64,000 bases of DNA, taken from positions 248,001 through 312,000 of the forward strand of contig QFXC01000008.1 of the NCBI GenBank assembly GCA_003349885.1. The letters run 5' to 3'. How positions within the stretch are numbered: position 1 is the first letter of the stretch; every line of letters begins with the position of its first letter. The notes beneath the pieces are model-generated. The model was given only the letters and a program-made list of their open reading frames with translations. It had not been told where the DNA came from and did no database searches. Origin of the DNA: an endosymbiont of Galathealinum brachiosum (GTDB lineage Bacteria > Pseudomonadota > Gammaproteobacteria > SZUA-229). Below are positions 54,163 to 63,783 of this stretch, piece after piece. A program made the position numbers and the translations under genes.

Positions 54163-56730
54163 TTATTCGGCTGTTTCTTCATCTACTACAAGGGGAGTTT
54201 CTTCATCTGGTAAAACTTCAATACGCTCTAACTCTACTAATTTTTCATTTTCAGAAAGTCGTATTAAACGCACACCCTGAGTATTTCTACCCATAATCCT
54301 GACTTCATTAACACTGGTTCTTATTAATGTTCCCCCATCAGAGATCATCATAAACTCATCAGTTTCACTTACCTGAACAGCACCAACAACATGACCATTT
54401 CGATCTGAAGTTTGAATTGAGATAACACCCTGACCACCACGCCCCTTACAGGAATACTCAGTAGTCACTGTGCGTTTACCATAACCTTTTTCTGTCGCTG
54501 TCAATATAGACGCTTCTTCATCAACAACAATTAAACTAATTAACTTCTCACCGTCTTTCATTCGTATACCACGAACACCGGCAGCTGTTCTGCCCATAGC
54601 ACGAACATTTGTTTCATTGAAACGAATAGCTTTACCCGAACTTGCCATTAACATGATGTCTTTTGTGCCATCGGTTAACGCTACATCTACGAGTAAATTA
54701 TCTTCACGCAAATCAAGTGCAATAATGCCACCAGCACGCTGATTCGAAAATGCAGTTAATGGTGTTTTCTTAACAGTACCTGAGCTGGTTGCCATGAAGA
54801 TAAAGTGATCTTCATCATATTCACGAATAGGTAATACAGCATTAATACGCTCACCTTCTTCAAGTGGCAACAAATTCACTAACGGTTTACCACGTGAACC
54901 TCGACTTGCCTGCGGGAGTTCATAAACCTTAATCCAGTAAACTTTACCGCGACTAGAGAAACATAATAATGTGTCATGGGTATTTGCGATAAACAGTTTA
55001 TCAATGAAGTCTTCTGTCTTCATTTTAGTGGCTGATTTACCTTTTCCACCGCGTTTTTGAGCCGTATATTCAGAAAGTATCTGCGCCTTGGCATAACCTT
55101 CATGGGAGAAGGTAACCAGCACATCTTCTTCCGTTATAAGATCTTCAAGACTCAGATCTAACTGGCTTTCCAGTATTTCAGATCTACGTTCATCACCAAA
55201 ATCTTCTTTAACCTGTTCAAGCTCTTCACGAATAACTTCAAGTAAACGATCAGGGTTCGCCAGTATCTCAATTAAAGCTTTAATAATATCAAGTATCTCA
55301 CTGAATTCATTGATTATTTTATCTTGCTCTAAACCGGTTAAACGATGTAACCTTAATTCAAGAATTGCCTGTGCCTGGGTTTCAGAAAGGTAATAACTCC
55401 CGTCACGCATGCCAAACTCATCCCGTAAAAATTCAGGACGTGAAGCTTCAGCACCAGATCGACTTAACATATCTGATACCATACCTAATTTCCACGCACG
55501 GGAAATTAAACCGGCTTTCGCTTCAGCTGAATTTTTAGATGCCTTAATTAGCTCGATGACTTCATCTATATTAGCCAGTGCAACAGCAAGGCCTTCTAAT
55601 ACATGTGCCCTGTCTCGTGCTTTTCGTAACTCATAAATCGTTCTACGGGTAACTACTTCACGGCGATGACGAACAAACGCCTCAATAATTTCTTTAAGAT
55701 TCAGGAGTTTTGGCTGACCATCGACAAGGGCAACCATATTGATACCAAATACGGTTTGCATGGATGTCTGTTTATATAAATTATTAAGCAGCACTTCCGC
55801 AACATCGCCACGACGCACTTCAATTACAATGCGAATGATATTGGTGGATTCATCACGTATTTCAGTAATGCCTTCAATCTTTTTGTCTTTAACCAGTTCA
55901 GCAATACGTTCAATTAAACGCGCTTTATTAACCTGATATGGCAGCTCATGCACGATAATACTTTGCTTACCGTTATCAGCCGTTTCGATGGAAGTACGCG
56001 ATCGCATAAACATACGTCCACGACCTGTTCGATACGCTTCTCGAATACCCTTGGTGCCATTGATAAAAGCCGAAGTAGGCAAATCAGGCGCAGGGATATA
56101 ATCCATCAAACCTTCGATATCGATTGACGGGTTATTTATTAGCGCAATACAGGCATCAATAACTTCATTCAGGTTATGCGGAGGGATATTTGTTGCCATA
56201 CCCACAGCGATACCAGCAGAACCATTTACCAGTAATGCAGGAATACGCGTTGGCATAACCGTCGGTTCACTTTCTGAACCGTCATAGTTTTCTGCGAAAT
56301 CAACAGTTTCTTTGTCCAGATCTGCAAGTATCTGATGAGATATCTTATCCATGCGCACTTCGGTATAACGCATAGCAGCAGGTGAATCACCATCAACCGA
56401 GCCAAAGTTACCCTGACCATCAACCAGCATATAACGCATGGAAAATGGCTGAGCCATCCGTACGATCGTGTCATATACCGCTGTATCACCATGTGGATGA
56501 TATTTACCTATAACATCACCGACTACACGGGCTGACTTTTTATAAGGCTTGTTCCAGTCATTACCCAGAACGTTCATCGCGTATAGCACACGGCGGTGAA
56601 CGGGTTTCAGACCATCTCGAACATCAGGTAAGGCCCTTCCTACAATTACACTCATCGCGTAATCAAGATAGGACTGGCGCATTTCATCTTCTAAATTAAC
56701 GGGTACTACTTCTTTGGCAAATTCAGCCAT
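54163..56730 (-). CDS. gyrA: DNA gyrase subunit A
   Basis: An 855-residue type II topoisomerase A subunit. The catalytic Tyr is in [10 protein letters not shown] (near 122). The quinolone-determining region reads [19 protein letters not shown], with Thr at the position of E. coli Ser83 and Asp at Asp87. Thr is the wild-type residue in several gammaproteobacteria, so this is not evidence of resistance. The GyrA-box QRGGKGKSA follows the winged-helix/coiled-coil region, with the six-bladed C-terminal pinwheel and an acidic tail after it. It heads the serC-serA-pheA-hisC-tyrA set. Confidence 0.97.
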   Translation of the reverse strand: MAEFAKEVVPVNLEDEMRQSYLDYAMSVIVGRALPDVRDGLKPVHRRVLYAMNVLGNDWNKPYKKSARVVGDVIGKYHPHGDTAVYDTIVRMAQPFSMRYMLVDGQGNFGSVDGDSPAAMRYTEVRMDKISHQILADLDKETVDFAENYDGSESEPTVMPTRIPALLVNGSAGIAVGMATNIPPHNLNEVIDACIALINNPSIDIEGLMDYIPAPDLPTSAFINGTKGIREAYRTGRGRMFMRSRTSIETADNGKQSIIVHELPYQVNKARLIERIAELVKDKKIEGITEIRDESTNIIRIVIEVRRGDVAEVLLNNLYKQTSMQTVFGINMVALVDGQPKLLNLKEIIEAFVRHRREVVTRRTIYELRKARDRAHVLEGLAVALANIDEVIELIKASKNSAEAKAGLISRAWKLGMVSDMLSRSGAEASRPEFLRDEFGMRDGSYYLSETQAQAILELRLHRLTGLEQDKIINEFSEILDIIKALIEILANPDRLLEVIREELEQVKEDFGDERRSEILESQLDLSLEDLITEEDVLVTFSHEGYAKAQILSEYTAQKRGGKGKSATKMKTEDFIDKLFIANTHDTLLCFSSRGKVYWIKVYELPQASRGSRGKPLVNLLPLEEGERINAVLPIREYDEDHFIFMATSSGTVKKTPLTAFSNQRAGGIIALDLREDNLLVDVALTDGTKDIMLMASSGKAIRFNETNVRAMGRTAAGVRGIRMKDGEKLISLIVVDEEASILTATEKGYGKRTVTTEYSCKGRGGQGVISIQTSDRNGHVVGAVQVSETDEFMMISDGGTLIRTSVNEVRIMGRNTQGVRLIRLSENEKLVELERIEVLPDEETPLVVDEETAE

Positions 56731-56938
56731 AAGGTGCTTCTTTTCCGTAGTTTATCGGGCTATTTTTAATGCCCTAGTAAATGACATGGTTAATGGCTTG
56801 GCAAGCATAGCCATAAAGCCAGAAATATTACCATAAATCAGTGACTAACGGTAATTTGAAGTGAACAGATTTATACCGGTATAAATACTTGAAATGAGGC
56901 TCTTAATGGTTAAAAAATGAGCAGTTGAAAGTTGAATA

Positions 56939-57451
56939 TTATGCGATAGAAATATCAGCAACTGTATCTGTTATTTGCAAAAAAACATGCTTCTGCCGAA
57001 GACAGTATTTTAGCCACTTGCTTAAAAAGCGATTAAGCTGCCACTTTTCACGCAAAGCATCAGCTGGCAGGTGATCTAACACAAGCCGACCATGATGCAA
57101 CTTACCCGACATAACTTCTGCCAGACCTGCATCTTGATAAATACGAATTTTTAAATTTGGCTCTAAACGTGTTTCACCATTATCTGCAAAACAATAACTC
57201 AGCCTTAACGTTGTAGTAAATTTACTACGCTCTACAATGTTTAAATGTAAATTAAGATGTCCTTGCGATTCAGAAATAGCTGACTCTTTAATTTGCTGCA
57301 AACCGGGTATAAGCTTACGAATTTTAATGTAATTATCCTCATACATATCCATTAAACTTACAAAATCAACTGGCTGTACATCTTCACAACCATATTGACT
57401 GGTTTTTTGTTTACAGTTTTCGATTACCTGATTTTTTAAAATTTTACTCAT
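56939..57451 (-). CDS. yqiB: DUF1249 family protein YqiB
   Basis: A 170-residue protein with the DUF1249 pattern: FVSLMDMYEDNYIKIRKLIPG, then VERSKFTTTLRLSY, KIRIYQDAGLAEVMSG and the C-terminal NRFLSKWLKYCLRQKH. E. coli YqiB is 140 residues; the extra length here is N-terminal. Function is unknown. It overlaps ygfX by 4 bases, so it belongs to the sdhE-ygfX-yqiB tail of the sdh region. Confidence 0.85.
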   Translation of the reverse strand: MSKILKNQVIENCKQKTSQYGCEDVQPVDFVSLMDMYEDNYIKIRKLIPGLQQIKESAISESQGHLNLHLNIVERSKFTTTLRLSYCFADNGETRLEPNLKIRIYQDAGLAEVMSGKLHHGRLVLDHLPADALREKWQLNRFLSKWLKYCLRQKHVFLQITDTVADISIA

Positions 57452-57948
57452 CCGCCAAGTGTATCACGTTCTTTTTTAGTTTGAAGACCTTCAACTTTTA
57501 TTCTCACACGAAACTGCCTGAATTTTTCAACATCAACACTGTCCTTAAATAAAATAACGATAAATTTTTTATTATTTTCCAGCTTAAACTTAAGCAATGA
57601 AAAAACTGGAGTAACTACACTACCCGTTTGCAATTCTGCTTTTGCAACTTCCTTATTCACCCTTATCAACCAGTCTCCATCAGGCTGCCATTGCAACTCA
57701 CACATTACATTTCTTTTAACTGAATCGACAACAAGAAACATAAGAAAAACAAATAATAAAACACTTAATATAATATTATTTTGAGAAACCAGAAAAACTG
57801 AGAGCAGAGATATCAAAACACAAATAAATATAATGTTCTGATATATTTTTGAAACTTGAACTTCAAACAGAAGCTGACTGGCGTATTGTCTGGACAAGAT
57901 CTGAGACACTATTATCAGAAGATTCCATATGACCGAGAAAAAGATCAA
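57448..57948 (-). CDS. ygfX: YgfX (CptA)-like membrane protein
   Basis: A protein of at most 166 residues with two adjacent membrane helices (about 38-55 and 58-75) followed by a cytoplasmic domain with CELQWQPDGDWLIRV and PVFSLLKFKLENNKKFIVIL, the YgfX layout. It always pairs with SdhE in enterobacteria, where it has been proposed as a toxin affecting division or as a partner of the FAD-assembly factor. The ATG at 57948 makes an 86-base overlap with sdhE; an alternative GTG (57909) or TTG (57897) start is likely, since no good ribosome site is visible. Confidence 0.75.
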   Translation of the reverse strand: MIFFSVIWNLLIIVSQILSRQYASQLLFEVQVSKIYQNIIFICVLISLLSVFLVSQNNIILSVLLFVFLMFLVVDSVKRNVMCELQWQPDGDWLIRVNKEVAKAELQTGSVVTPVFSLLKFKLENNKKFIVILFKDSVDVEKFRQFRVRIKVEGLQTKKERDTLGG

Positions 57949-58138
57949 ATAAAAGCTGATCCGGATAATCTAAAATCTGGTCAAAGATATTTTTTTGTTC
58001 ACTATTTAAATGAGTATATTGTTTGTCAATAAAACCATTCAATAAAATATCAAGCTCGAGCATTCCCCGTCGGCAACGCCAACGTAATTCTGAGGTAACC
58101 TGATCAGGCATTTTGTTAAGCACATTCATAAAAGACAA
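57863..58138 (-). CDS. sdhE: Succinate dehydrogenase FAD assembly factor SdhE
   Basis: A 91-residue SdhE (YgfY, DUF339) with the RGMLELD motif (residues 24-30) that binds SdhA and promotes covalent FAD attachment. The length is close to the E. coli protein (88). An ATG three codons downstream (MNVLNK) is an alternative start. It sits 83 bases after sdhB, next to the complex it matures. Confidence 0.94.
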   Translation of the reverse strand: MSFMNVLNKMPDQVTSELRWRCRRGMLELDILLNGFIDKQYTHLNSEQKNIFDQILDYPDQLLFDLFLGHMESSDNSVSDLVQTIRQSASV

Positions 58139-58221
58139 CCTTTAATTTCTAAGTCCAGTTTTAAACATACTAATTATTTTATATAAGCACATATCAATGT
58201 GCTCCTGGGTACGACCAAAAA

Positions 58222-58917
58222 TCACATGGATTTTTTAACCATCATCTTTTTAATATCACCTATTGCTTTCGTTGGATTTAAACCTTTAGGACAAACCTGC
58301 ACACAATTCATAATTGTATGGCATCTGAATAATTTAAACGGATCATCCAGAGACTGCAACCTTTCCTCTGTTGCCTGATCTCGTGAATCGCCAATAAAAC
58401 GCGCGGCCTGAAGCAATGCCGCAGGGCCTAAAAACTTATCTGGATTCCACCAGAAAGAAGGACATGACGTTGTGCAACAACCACAAAGTATACATTCATA
58501 TAAGCCGTCAAGTTTATCTCTCTCTTCAGGAGTCTGTTTAAGCTCAACTTCAGGCAAGGGATCTTTTACATCAAGAAATGGTTTTACATCACGATACTGT
58601 TTATAAAACTGATCCATATCGACAATTAAATCTCGAATAACCGGTAATCGTGGCATAGGGCGAAGCTCAATAGGCTCCTTTAAACACGTAATAGGTGTGA
58701 TACAGGCAAGACCATTTGTTCCATTAATATTCATCCCGTCAGAACCACAGACACCTTCTCTGCATGACCGTCTGAAACCTAAAGTAGGATCCTGTTCTTT
58801 CAATAACAAAAGCACATCTAACAGCATCATATCCGATGAAACATTATCTATTTGATAATCTTGCATATAAGGTTTTTTATTTTTTTCCGGGTTGTATCTG
58901 TAAATGCGAAAACGCAT
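58222..58917 (-). CDS. sdhB: Succinate dehydrogenase iron-sulfur subunit SdhB
   Basis: A 231-residue SdhB. The [2Fe-2S] ligands are in CREGVCGSDG and C of NGLAC (about 57-77), the [4Fe-4S] ligands in CILCGCCTTSCPS (about 146-158) and the [3Fe-4S] ligands in CHTIMNCVQVCPKG. It passes electrons from SdhA to the quinone site. Unlike the tight sdhC-D-A junctions, it is separated from sdhA by a 123-base gap holding a palindromic element. Confidence 0.96.
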   Translation of the reverse strand: MRFRIYRYNPEKNKKPYMQDYQIDNVSSDMMLLDVLLLLKEQDPTLGFRRSCREGVCGSDGMNINGTNGLACITPITCLKEPIELRPMPRLPVIRDLIVDMDQFYKQYRDVKPFLDVKDPLPEVELKQTPEERDKLDGLYECILCGCCTTSCPSFWWNPDKFLGPAALLQAARFIGDSRDQATEERLQSLDDPFKLFRCHTIMNCVQVCPKGLNPTKAIGDIKKMMVKKSM

Positions 58918-58940
58918 ATATATACCTTTTTATTTAATAT

Positions 58941-59033
58941 TTTTCCACAGAGAACAATGTACTATCAGCTACAGCACCTATGGCGCATAAACTGTTATTT
59001 TTCACTTTGTGCTCTATGTATCTCTGCGAAAAA
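58941..59033. repeat. MITE-like inverted-repeat element between sdhA and sdhB
   Basis: The ends TTTTCCACAGAGA and TCTCTGCGAAAAA match as inverted repeats at 11 of 13 positions and enclose 67 bases with further related words (CACTTTGTGCTCTATG). The element interrupts an otherwise compact operon and carries no gene. The CACAGAGA type of sequence is, from memory, common in dispersed bacterial repeats. Confidence 0.5.
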
Positions 59034-59040
59034 CATCTTT

Positions 59041-60813
59041 TTAATAAACTCTCGGCTTAGGAGGAAAACTCGCCACCGACATAGGTTTAGTTCTTACCGG
59101 TTTATAATCCAGTTTACGATCTTCACTACTATAAAGCGTATGTCTCATCCAGCTTTTATCATCTCGTTCAGCATAATCAACTCGAGAATGTGCACCTCGA
59201 CTTTCTGTACGCGCAGATGCAGAATAAACTGTAGCTAAAGCCACATCCATTAAGTTTTCCAGTTCGAGCGCTTCTACTCTTGCGGTATTAAATAACTCTG
59301 ACTGATCCGTAATGCTTGCACTCTTTAAACGTTCTGCCAGTTTAGAAACTTCTTCTACGCCTTTATCCAGAACATCCTGAGTTCTGAAAACACCACAGTT
59401 ATCTTCCATTGCTTTTTGCAGGTCACGTCGAATATCATCAACTGACTCACCACCTGTATTATTATCCCATCTATGCAAACGGTCATAAGCCTGTTTAATT
59501 ACACTTTCATCAAGTGCTTTATGGAATCTGTTTTCTTTAAGATACTGAATAATATGGTTCGCAGCAGAACGGCCAAACACCAGAATATCCAGTAATGAAT
59601 TACCACCTAAACGGTTAGCACCATGCACAGAAACACAGGCACACTCACCAGCAGCATATAAACCGGTAACCGGCTCTTCGGGTGTATCTTTTACTGGAAC
59701 AACAACCTGCCCCTGACGATTTGTTGGTATCCCACCCATCGTATAATGCGCAGTAGGATAAACAGGTATGGGATGATCTGCGGGATCAATACCCAGAAAT
59801 GTTATACAGGTTTGCCTGATTCCCGGTAACCTTGATTGCAAAACATCTTCCGGTAAATGATCGAGCTTTAACATCACATGATCTTTATTCGGACCACAGC
59901 CTCTACCTTCTTTCACTTCTGTGAAAATAGACCGACTCACCACATCGCGCGAAGCTAAATCTTTTGCAGTAGGCGCATAACGCTCCATGAAACGTTCACC
60001 TTCCGCATTAACCAGATAACCACCCTCACCTCTGGCACCCTCAGTTATTAACATACCTCGACCTGCAATGCCGGTTGGGTGAAACTGAAAAAATTCCATA
60101 TCCTGTAACGGAACACCTGCACGTAATGCCATTCCCATACCATCACCGGTATTAATTAATGCATTTGTCGTGGTTCTAAATAGCTGACCTGCACCACCCG
60201 TCGCAAGCAATGTGGTTTTAGCTTCAATGATAAGCTCTTCACCGCTATGTATATCAAAAACATAAGCACCCAACACATTACCCTGTTCATCTTTTAATAA
60301 ATCAACGGCAAAGTATTCATCAAAAAAATGTGTTTTAGCGCGGATATTTTGCTGATATAAACTGTGTAAAATTGCATGCCCGGTTCTGTCTGCAGCCGCA
60401 CAGGTTCTGGCCGCCTGTTCTCCACCAAAATTCTGTGACTGTCCACCGAAAGGTCGTTGATATATTTTTCCATTATCTAACCGAGAAAATGGCACACCAA
60501 AATGCTCCATTTCATAAACAGCTTTAGGTGCAGCCCGACACATATATTCTATGGCATCCTGATCACCTAAATAATCACTACCTTTAACCGTATCAAACAT
60601 ATGCCAGTGCCAGTTATCAGGCAATACATTAGCCAGTGCCGCATTCATACCACCCTGTGCAGCTACGGTATGAGAACGTGTTGGAAAAACTTTGGATACA
60701 ACCGCAACTGAGGCATCAGCTTCAGCTAACTGTAATGCTGCTCTTAAGCCACCGCCACCTGCACCAATGATTAATGCATCAAATCGTCTTCTTGGTATGT
60801 CTTCAATATTCAT
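59041..60813 (-). CDS. sdhA: Succinate dehydrogenase flavoprotein subunit SdhA
   Basis: A 590-residue flavoprotein that oxidises succinate in the TCA cycle. The FAD dinucleotide loop is [16 protein letters not shown], the covalent FAD His is in [15 protein letters not shown], and [23 protein letters not shown] (catalytic Arg), [10 protein letters not shown] and [12 protein letters not shown] are all conserved. The start overlaps the sdhD stop by 4 bases. Confidence 0.97.
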   Translation of the reverse strand: MNIEDIPRRRFDALIIGAGGGGLRAALQLAEADASVAVVSKVFPTRSHTVAAQGGMNAALANVLPDNWHWHMFDTVKGSDYLGDQDAIEYMCRAAPKAVYEMEHFGVPFSRLDNGKIYQRPFGGQSQNFGGEQAARTCAAADRTGHAILHSLYQQNIRAKTHFFDEYFAVDLLKDEQGNVLGAYVFDIHSGEELIIEAKTTLLATGGAGQLFRTTTNALINTGDGMGMALRAGVPLQDMEFFQFHPTGIAGRGMLITEGARGEGGYLVNAEGERFMERYAPTAKDLASRDVVSRSIFTEVKEGRGCGPNKDHVMLKLDHLPEDVLQSRLPGIRQTCITFLGIDPADHPIPVYPTAHYTMGGIPTNRQGQVVVPVKDTPEEPVTGLYAAGECACVSVHGANRLGGNSLLDILVFGRSAANHIIQYLKENRFHKALDESVIKQAYDRLHRWDNNTGGESVDDIRRDLQKAMEDNCGVFRTQDVLDKGVEEVSKLAERLKSASITDQSELFNTARVEALELENLMDVALATVYSASARTESRGAHSRVDYAERDDKSWMRHTLYSSEDRKLDYKPVRTKPMSVASFPPKPRVY

Positions 60814-61154
60814 TTAATAAAAACCATAAACAGTGCTTTAAACCCCCATAATCCACTGCCGATTAATGTACTCCCAACCAGAGTTAACACCAGCAGTCGA
60901 CCAACCACATTTGGAACATAATCCAGAACAATATCTCTGACACCGATCCAGGCATGCCAGAGAACAGCAATGAGAAACAGACCTATAAAGATATTGTTAT
61001 GAGGAATAGCCACCCAAACTGCCCAGTCATTAGTATTTAGTGGATTATTTATCATTACTATAAAAAAAACATAAAGAATAAATACAGCAATAAAAACTGC
61101 ACTGATTCTTTGTATTATCCACGGCCTTAAACCCTGTAAACCCGGTGAACTCAT
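60810..61154 (-). CDS. sdhD: Succinate dehydrogenase membrane anchor SdhD
   Basis: A 114-residue anchor from the ATG at 61154, which overlaps the sdhC stop (ATGA); a longer in-frame start would lie inside sdhC. Three membrane helices are present. The N-terminal [18 protein letters not shown] is the conserved start of the first helix, and the haem-ligand His is in [21 protein letters not shown]. With SdhC it binds haem b and ubiquinone. Confidence 0.93.
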   Translation of the reverse strand: MSSPGLQGLRPWIIQRISAVFIAVFILYVFFIVMINNPLNTNDWAVWVAIPHNNIFIGLFLIAVLWHAWIGVRDIVLDYVPNVVGRLLVLTLVGSTLIGSGLWGFKALFMVFIK

Positions 61155-61534
61155 AAAAAGATCCCCAAGATTAGTAAAGCCAGAACAACTGCTTCGATCA
61201 CGAACACTAACCATGCCAGCTGTGTCGCCCGTTGTTTCTCCAGACCAATGTCAAAATCTGTTAATAAAAATCGAATACCCGCTATAAAATGATGAATAAT
61301 TGACCAGAGCAGCACCAGAGAAACCAGCTGAAAAAATGGCATATTGAGAATATCAACTGCTTTATTGAAACCGTCGATACCCTGCAGGGAAATATCCAGT
61401 AGATATACAGAAAATGGTATTGCGAGAAACAACAATAAACCACTAATACGGTGAAAAATTGAAACAAATCCCGTGACTGGTAATCGAATTATTACCAGAT
61501 TGAGAAAGAAGGGTCGGTTATCGGATACCGCCAT
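61151..61534 (-). CDS. sdhC: Succinate dehydrogenase cytochrome b556 subunit SdhC
   Basis: A 127-residue anchor with three helices. RPFFLNLVIIRLPVTGFVSIFHRISGLLLF (about 6-35, in parts) contains the SIxHRxSG motif, and the haem His is in WSIIHHFIAGIRFLLTD. It is the first gene of sdhCDAB-sdhE-ygfX-yqiB. AAAGGG upstream supports the start. It is divergent from ygfZ across 157 bases. Confidence 0.95.
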   Translation of the reverse strand: MAVSDNRPFFLNLVIIRLPVTGFVSIFHRISGLLLFLAIPFSVYLLDISLQGIDGFNKAVDILNMPFFQLVSLVLLWSIIHHFIAGIRFLLTDFDIGLEKQRATQLAWLVFVIEAVVLALLILGIFL

Positions 61535-61691
61535 TTTTCATTTTCCCTTTTAACTTAATTGTCTATTATTATTCTTATGTATGATTGTAGTGGAATTTTT
61601 TTAATAATCCATACTAACTGTATGCTGACACTACACTATAAAATGATTACTATCTAAACTTAAAGTCCAATAAAAAAGGTACGGTGTTCAC

Positions 61692-62732
61692 ATGAAACCA
61701 GCATGGTTAGACTTTCTCAAGGATGCAGGCGCTGAAATTGAGAATAATAAAGTAGTAAGTTTTGGAAATTTAGAACGTGAACACCGTATGGTTCACACTG
61801 GTCTGGTGATATGCGACTTAAGCCATCATGGTCTTATTTCTATTGATGGTGAAGATACTGCTGACTTTTTACAGGGCCAGTTAACCAACGATGTGCGAGA
61901 TGTTAGCCTTCAACACAGCCAGTTAAGCGCTTACTGCACACATAAAGGTCGCATGCTGGCAAACTTCAGGGTATTTAAACGTGACGACAGTTATTTTCTG
62001 AGTCTGCCACAATCACTCCTTGAATCAATATTAAAACGTATTAGCATGTTTATTCTAATGGCAAAAGTCACTATTAAAGACAATAACGATGCGTTGATTA
62101 AAATCGGCCTTTCAGGCCCAAAAGCTGACGAACAACTTTCTAACATCATATCAGACCTGCCAACAGAAACGGATGATGTAACCCAGTCTAATGGTTATAC
62201 CATTATAAAATGTGCCGGCACTCTTCCCAGATATGAAATTATGGGCGAACTTGAAGCTATAAAGAAAATATGGGGACAACTTGATGTTAATGCTGCTCCG
62301 GCTGGAGCAGATGCGTGGGAAACACTGGACATTATGGCCGGCATTCCAACCATTACACCTGAAACATCTGAAGCTTTTGTACCACAAATGACCAATATGC
62401 ACGTAATAAATGGTGTTAATTTCCAGAAAGGCTGTTACACAGGTCAGGAAGTAGTGGCTCGAATGCAATATCTGGGAAAATTAAAACGACGCATGTTCAG
62501 AATAAATATTGAAAGTGACAATGCAGTAATTGCCGGAGATAAACTGTTTGCTAAAGATTCAACATCTGGTCAGGGCACAGGCCAGATTGTCAACTCACAG
62601 GTAGATCCTGACGGCGGTCATATTGCATTAGCCGTAATTGATATCGCAGATGCTGAAGCTGGTTCATTACAGTTGCATGATGAAAATGGCCCCGCTATAA
62701 CGGTGCACTCATTACCTTATTCAGTTGAATAA
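61692..62732 (+). CDS. ygfZ: Folate-binding Fe-S cluster repair protein YgfZ
   Basis: A 346-residue GcvT-like protein. The YgfZ signature KGCYTGQEVVARMQYLGKLKRR (about 239-260) contains the essential Cys. The N-terminal DFLQGQLTNDV and the C-terminal barrel complete the fold. YgfZ uses tetrahydrofolate and supports assembly or repair of certain Fe-S enzymes and tRNA thiolation. Its divergent placement beside the sdh operon is similar to the ygfXYZ neighbourhood in enterobacteria. Confidence 0.93.
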   Translation: MKPAWLDFLKDAGAEIENNKVVSFGNLEREHRMVHTGLVICDLSHHGLISIDGEDTADFLQGQLTNDVRDVSLQHSQLSAYCTHKGRMLANFRVFKRDDSYFLSLPQSLLESILKRISMFILMAKVTIKDNNDALIKIGLSGPKADEQLSNIISDLPTETDDVTQSNGYTIIKCAGTLPRYEIMGELEAIKKIWGQLDVNAAPAGADAWETLDIMAGIPTITPETSEAFVPQMTNMHVINGVNFQKGCYTGQEVVARMQYLGKLKRRMFRINIESDNAVIAGDKLFAKDSTSGQGTGQIVNSQVDPDGGHIALAVIDIADAEAGSLQLHDENGPAITVHSLPYSVE

Positions 62733-62757
62733 AAGGTTTCACTCAACCTGCATCCTG

Positions 62758-62858
62758 CATCCTGCAGGGTAATGTGATAGTAAAATTACTTCATTAAAAA
62801 TGAAACATTTTTAAGTACTTTATCTACTGAAGCAGTTACTATCATATTACTCAGGATG
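62758..62858. repeat. Nested 101-base palindromic element after ygfZ
   Basis: Outer arms CATCCTG plus GTAATGTGATAGTAA (62758-62783) pair with TTACTATCATATTAC plus CAGGATG (62836-62858), differing by a short bulge and one mismatch. CTTCA/TGAAG pairs inside, and a perfect central hairpin TTAAAAATG-AAA-CATTTTTAA lies at 62794-62814. CATCCTG occurs twice in tandem before the CAGG at its left end. There is no T-run, so it is not a simple terminator. Confidence 0.65.
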
Positions 62859-62937
62859 TCGGTTTTGACTTACCGCTCATAACAGTCTTATCAAATTTCT
62901 TGGATTTTTAATAAATCCCAAACTACAATTTAACCAT

Positions 62938-63774
62938 ATGAATGAACAAAGCCAACATGTGCTTCAACAACTGTTCAAAGCCGTTGAAACTGATCAAATC
63001 AAACTACCTACACTACCGGAAGTCGCTTTAAAAATTCGAGAAGCTGTAGAAAAAGATAGTCAGTCAGCAGCAGATATTGCCATGTTGTTAGCGCAGGACA
63101 CATCTTTATCTGCGCGCCTGTTACAACTTGCAAACAGCCCTATATATAGAGCTCGAACAGAAATTGATAGCTTACAAATGGCCGTTACCCGGCTAGGTGT
63201 ACGTATTGTTAAAGACCTGGTTGTTATGTTAGCTATAAAACAGGCTTTTAAGGCTCGTGATCATGCCATTGAAAAGCAGTTCAAGGAAATCTGGCAAACC
63301 AGCGTTGATGTGGCAGCAGTCTGTAGGGTGCTGGCTAAAACTCAGAATAATCTGGATATAGAACATGCCATGCTTGCAGGCCTCATACATAATATTGGCT
63401 CATTACCCATAATAGAACTAGCAGACAGACAACCCTCTTTATTTGGCAATAACCGGAACATTAAAGAAATTACAGCTGAAATTCAGGGTGAACTTGGTCA
63501 GAAAATACTCAGTTTCTGGAACTTTCCACAATCATTAATTGATGTCGCGGGAAACTGGAATGATTTTAGCCGAACTCATGACTCAAAAGCAGATTATGTA
63601 GATTTAGTACAGGCAGGGATTTTACATACTCAACATACACCGGCAAACGCACCCGATAACTGGTCAGATATACCTGCCATTAAAGCATTAGGTCTGGATC
63701 CTTCAATTAGAAGCCTTGATGAATCCGTTCAGGTAGAACTCGAGCAAACGCGTAATAGCTTGATGCAGGTATAA
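62938..63774 (+). CDS. HDOD domain protein
   Basis: A 278-residue protein made almost entirely of one HDOD domain (about 15-225). Motifs are LPTLPEVALKIREAVE, DTSLSARLLQLANSPIY, the VTRLGVRIVKDLVVMLAI helix and HAMLAGLIHNIGSLPII, where HD-type metal residues are largely replaced (HN instead of HD). HDOD proteins act as signalling or scaffold modules, often with cyclic-di-GMP or motility systems. It is followed after 9 bases by a second HDOD gene, so the pair looks like a tandem duplication. Confidence 0.88.
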   Translation: MNEQSQHVLQQLFKAVETDQIKLPTLPEVALKIREAVEKDSQSAADIAMLLAQDTSLSARLLQLANSPIYRARTEIDSLQMAVTRLGVRIVKDLVVMLAIKQAFKARDHAIEKQFKEIWQTSVDVAAVCRVLAKTQNNLDIEHAMLAGLIHNIGSLPIIELADRQPSLFGNNRNIKEITAEIQGELGQKILSFWNFPQSLIDVAGNWNDFSRTHDSKADYVDLVQAGILHTQHTPANAPDNWSDIPAIKALGLDPSIRSLDESVQVELEQTRNSLMQV

Positions 63775-63783
63775 GGGATCAAT

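Noticed and set aside
56460..56500. GyrA Thr at the Ser83-equivalent as a quinolone resistance mutation
   Set aside because: Thr is the wild-type residue at this position in several gammaproteobacteria, including Pseudomonas, and Asp87 is unchanged.
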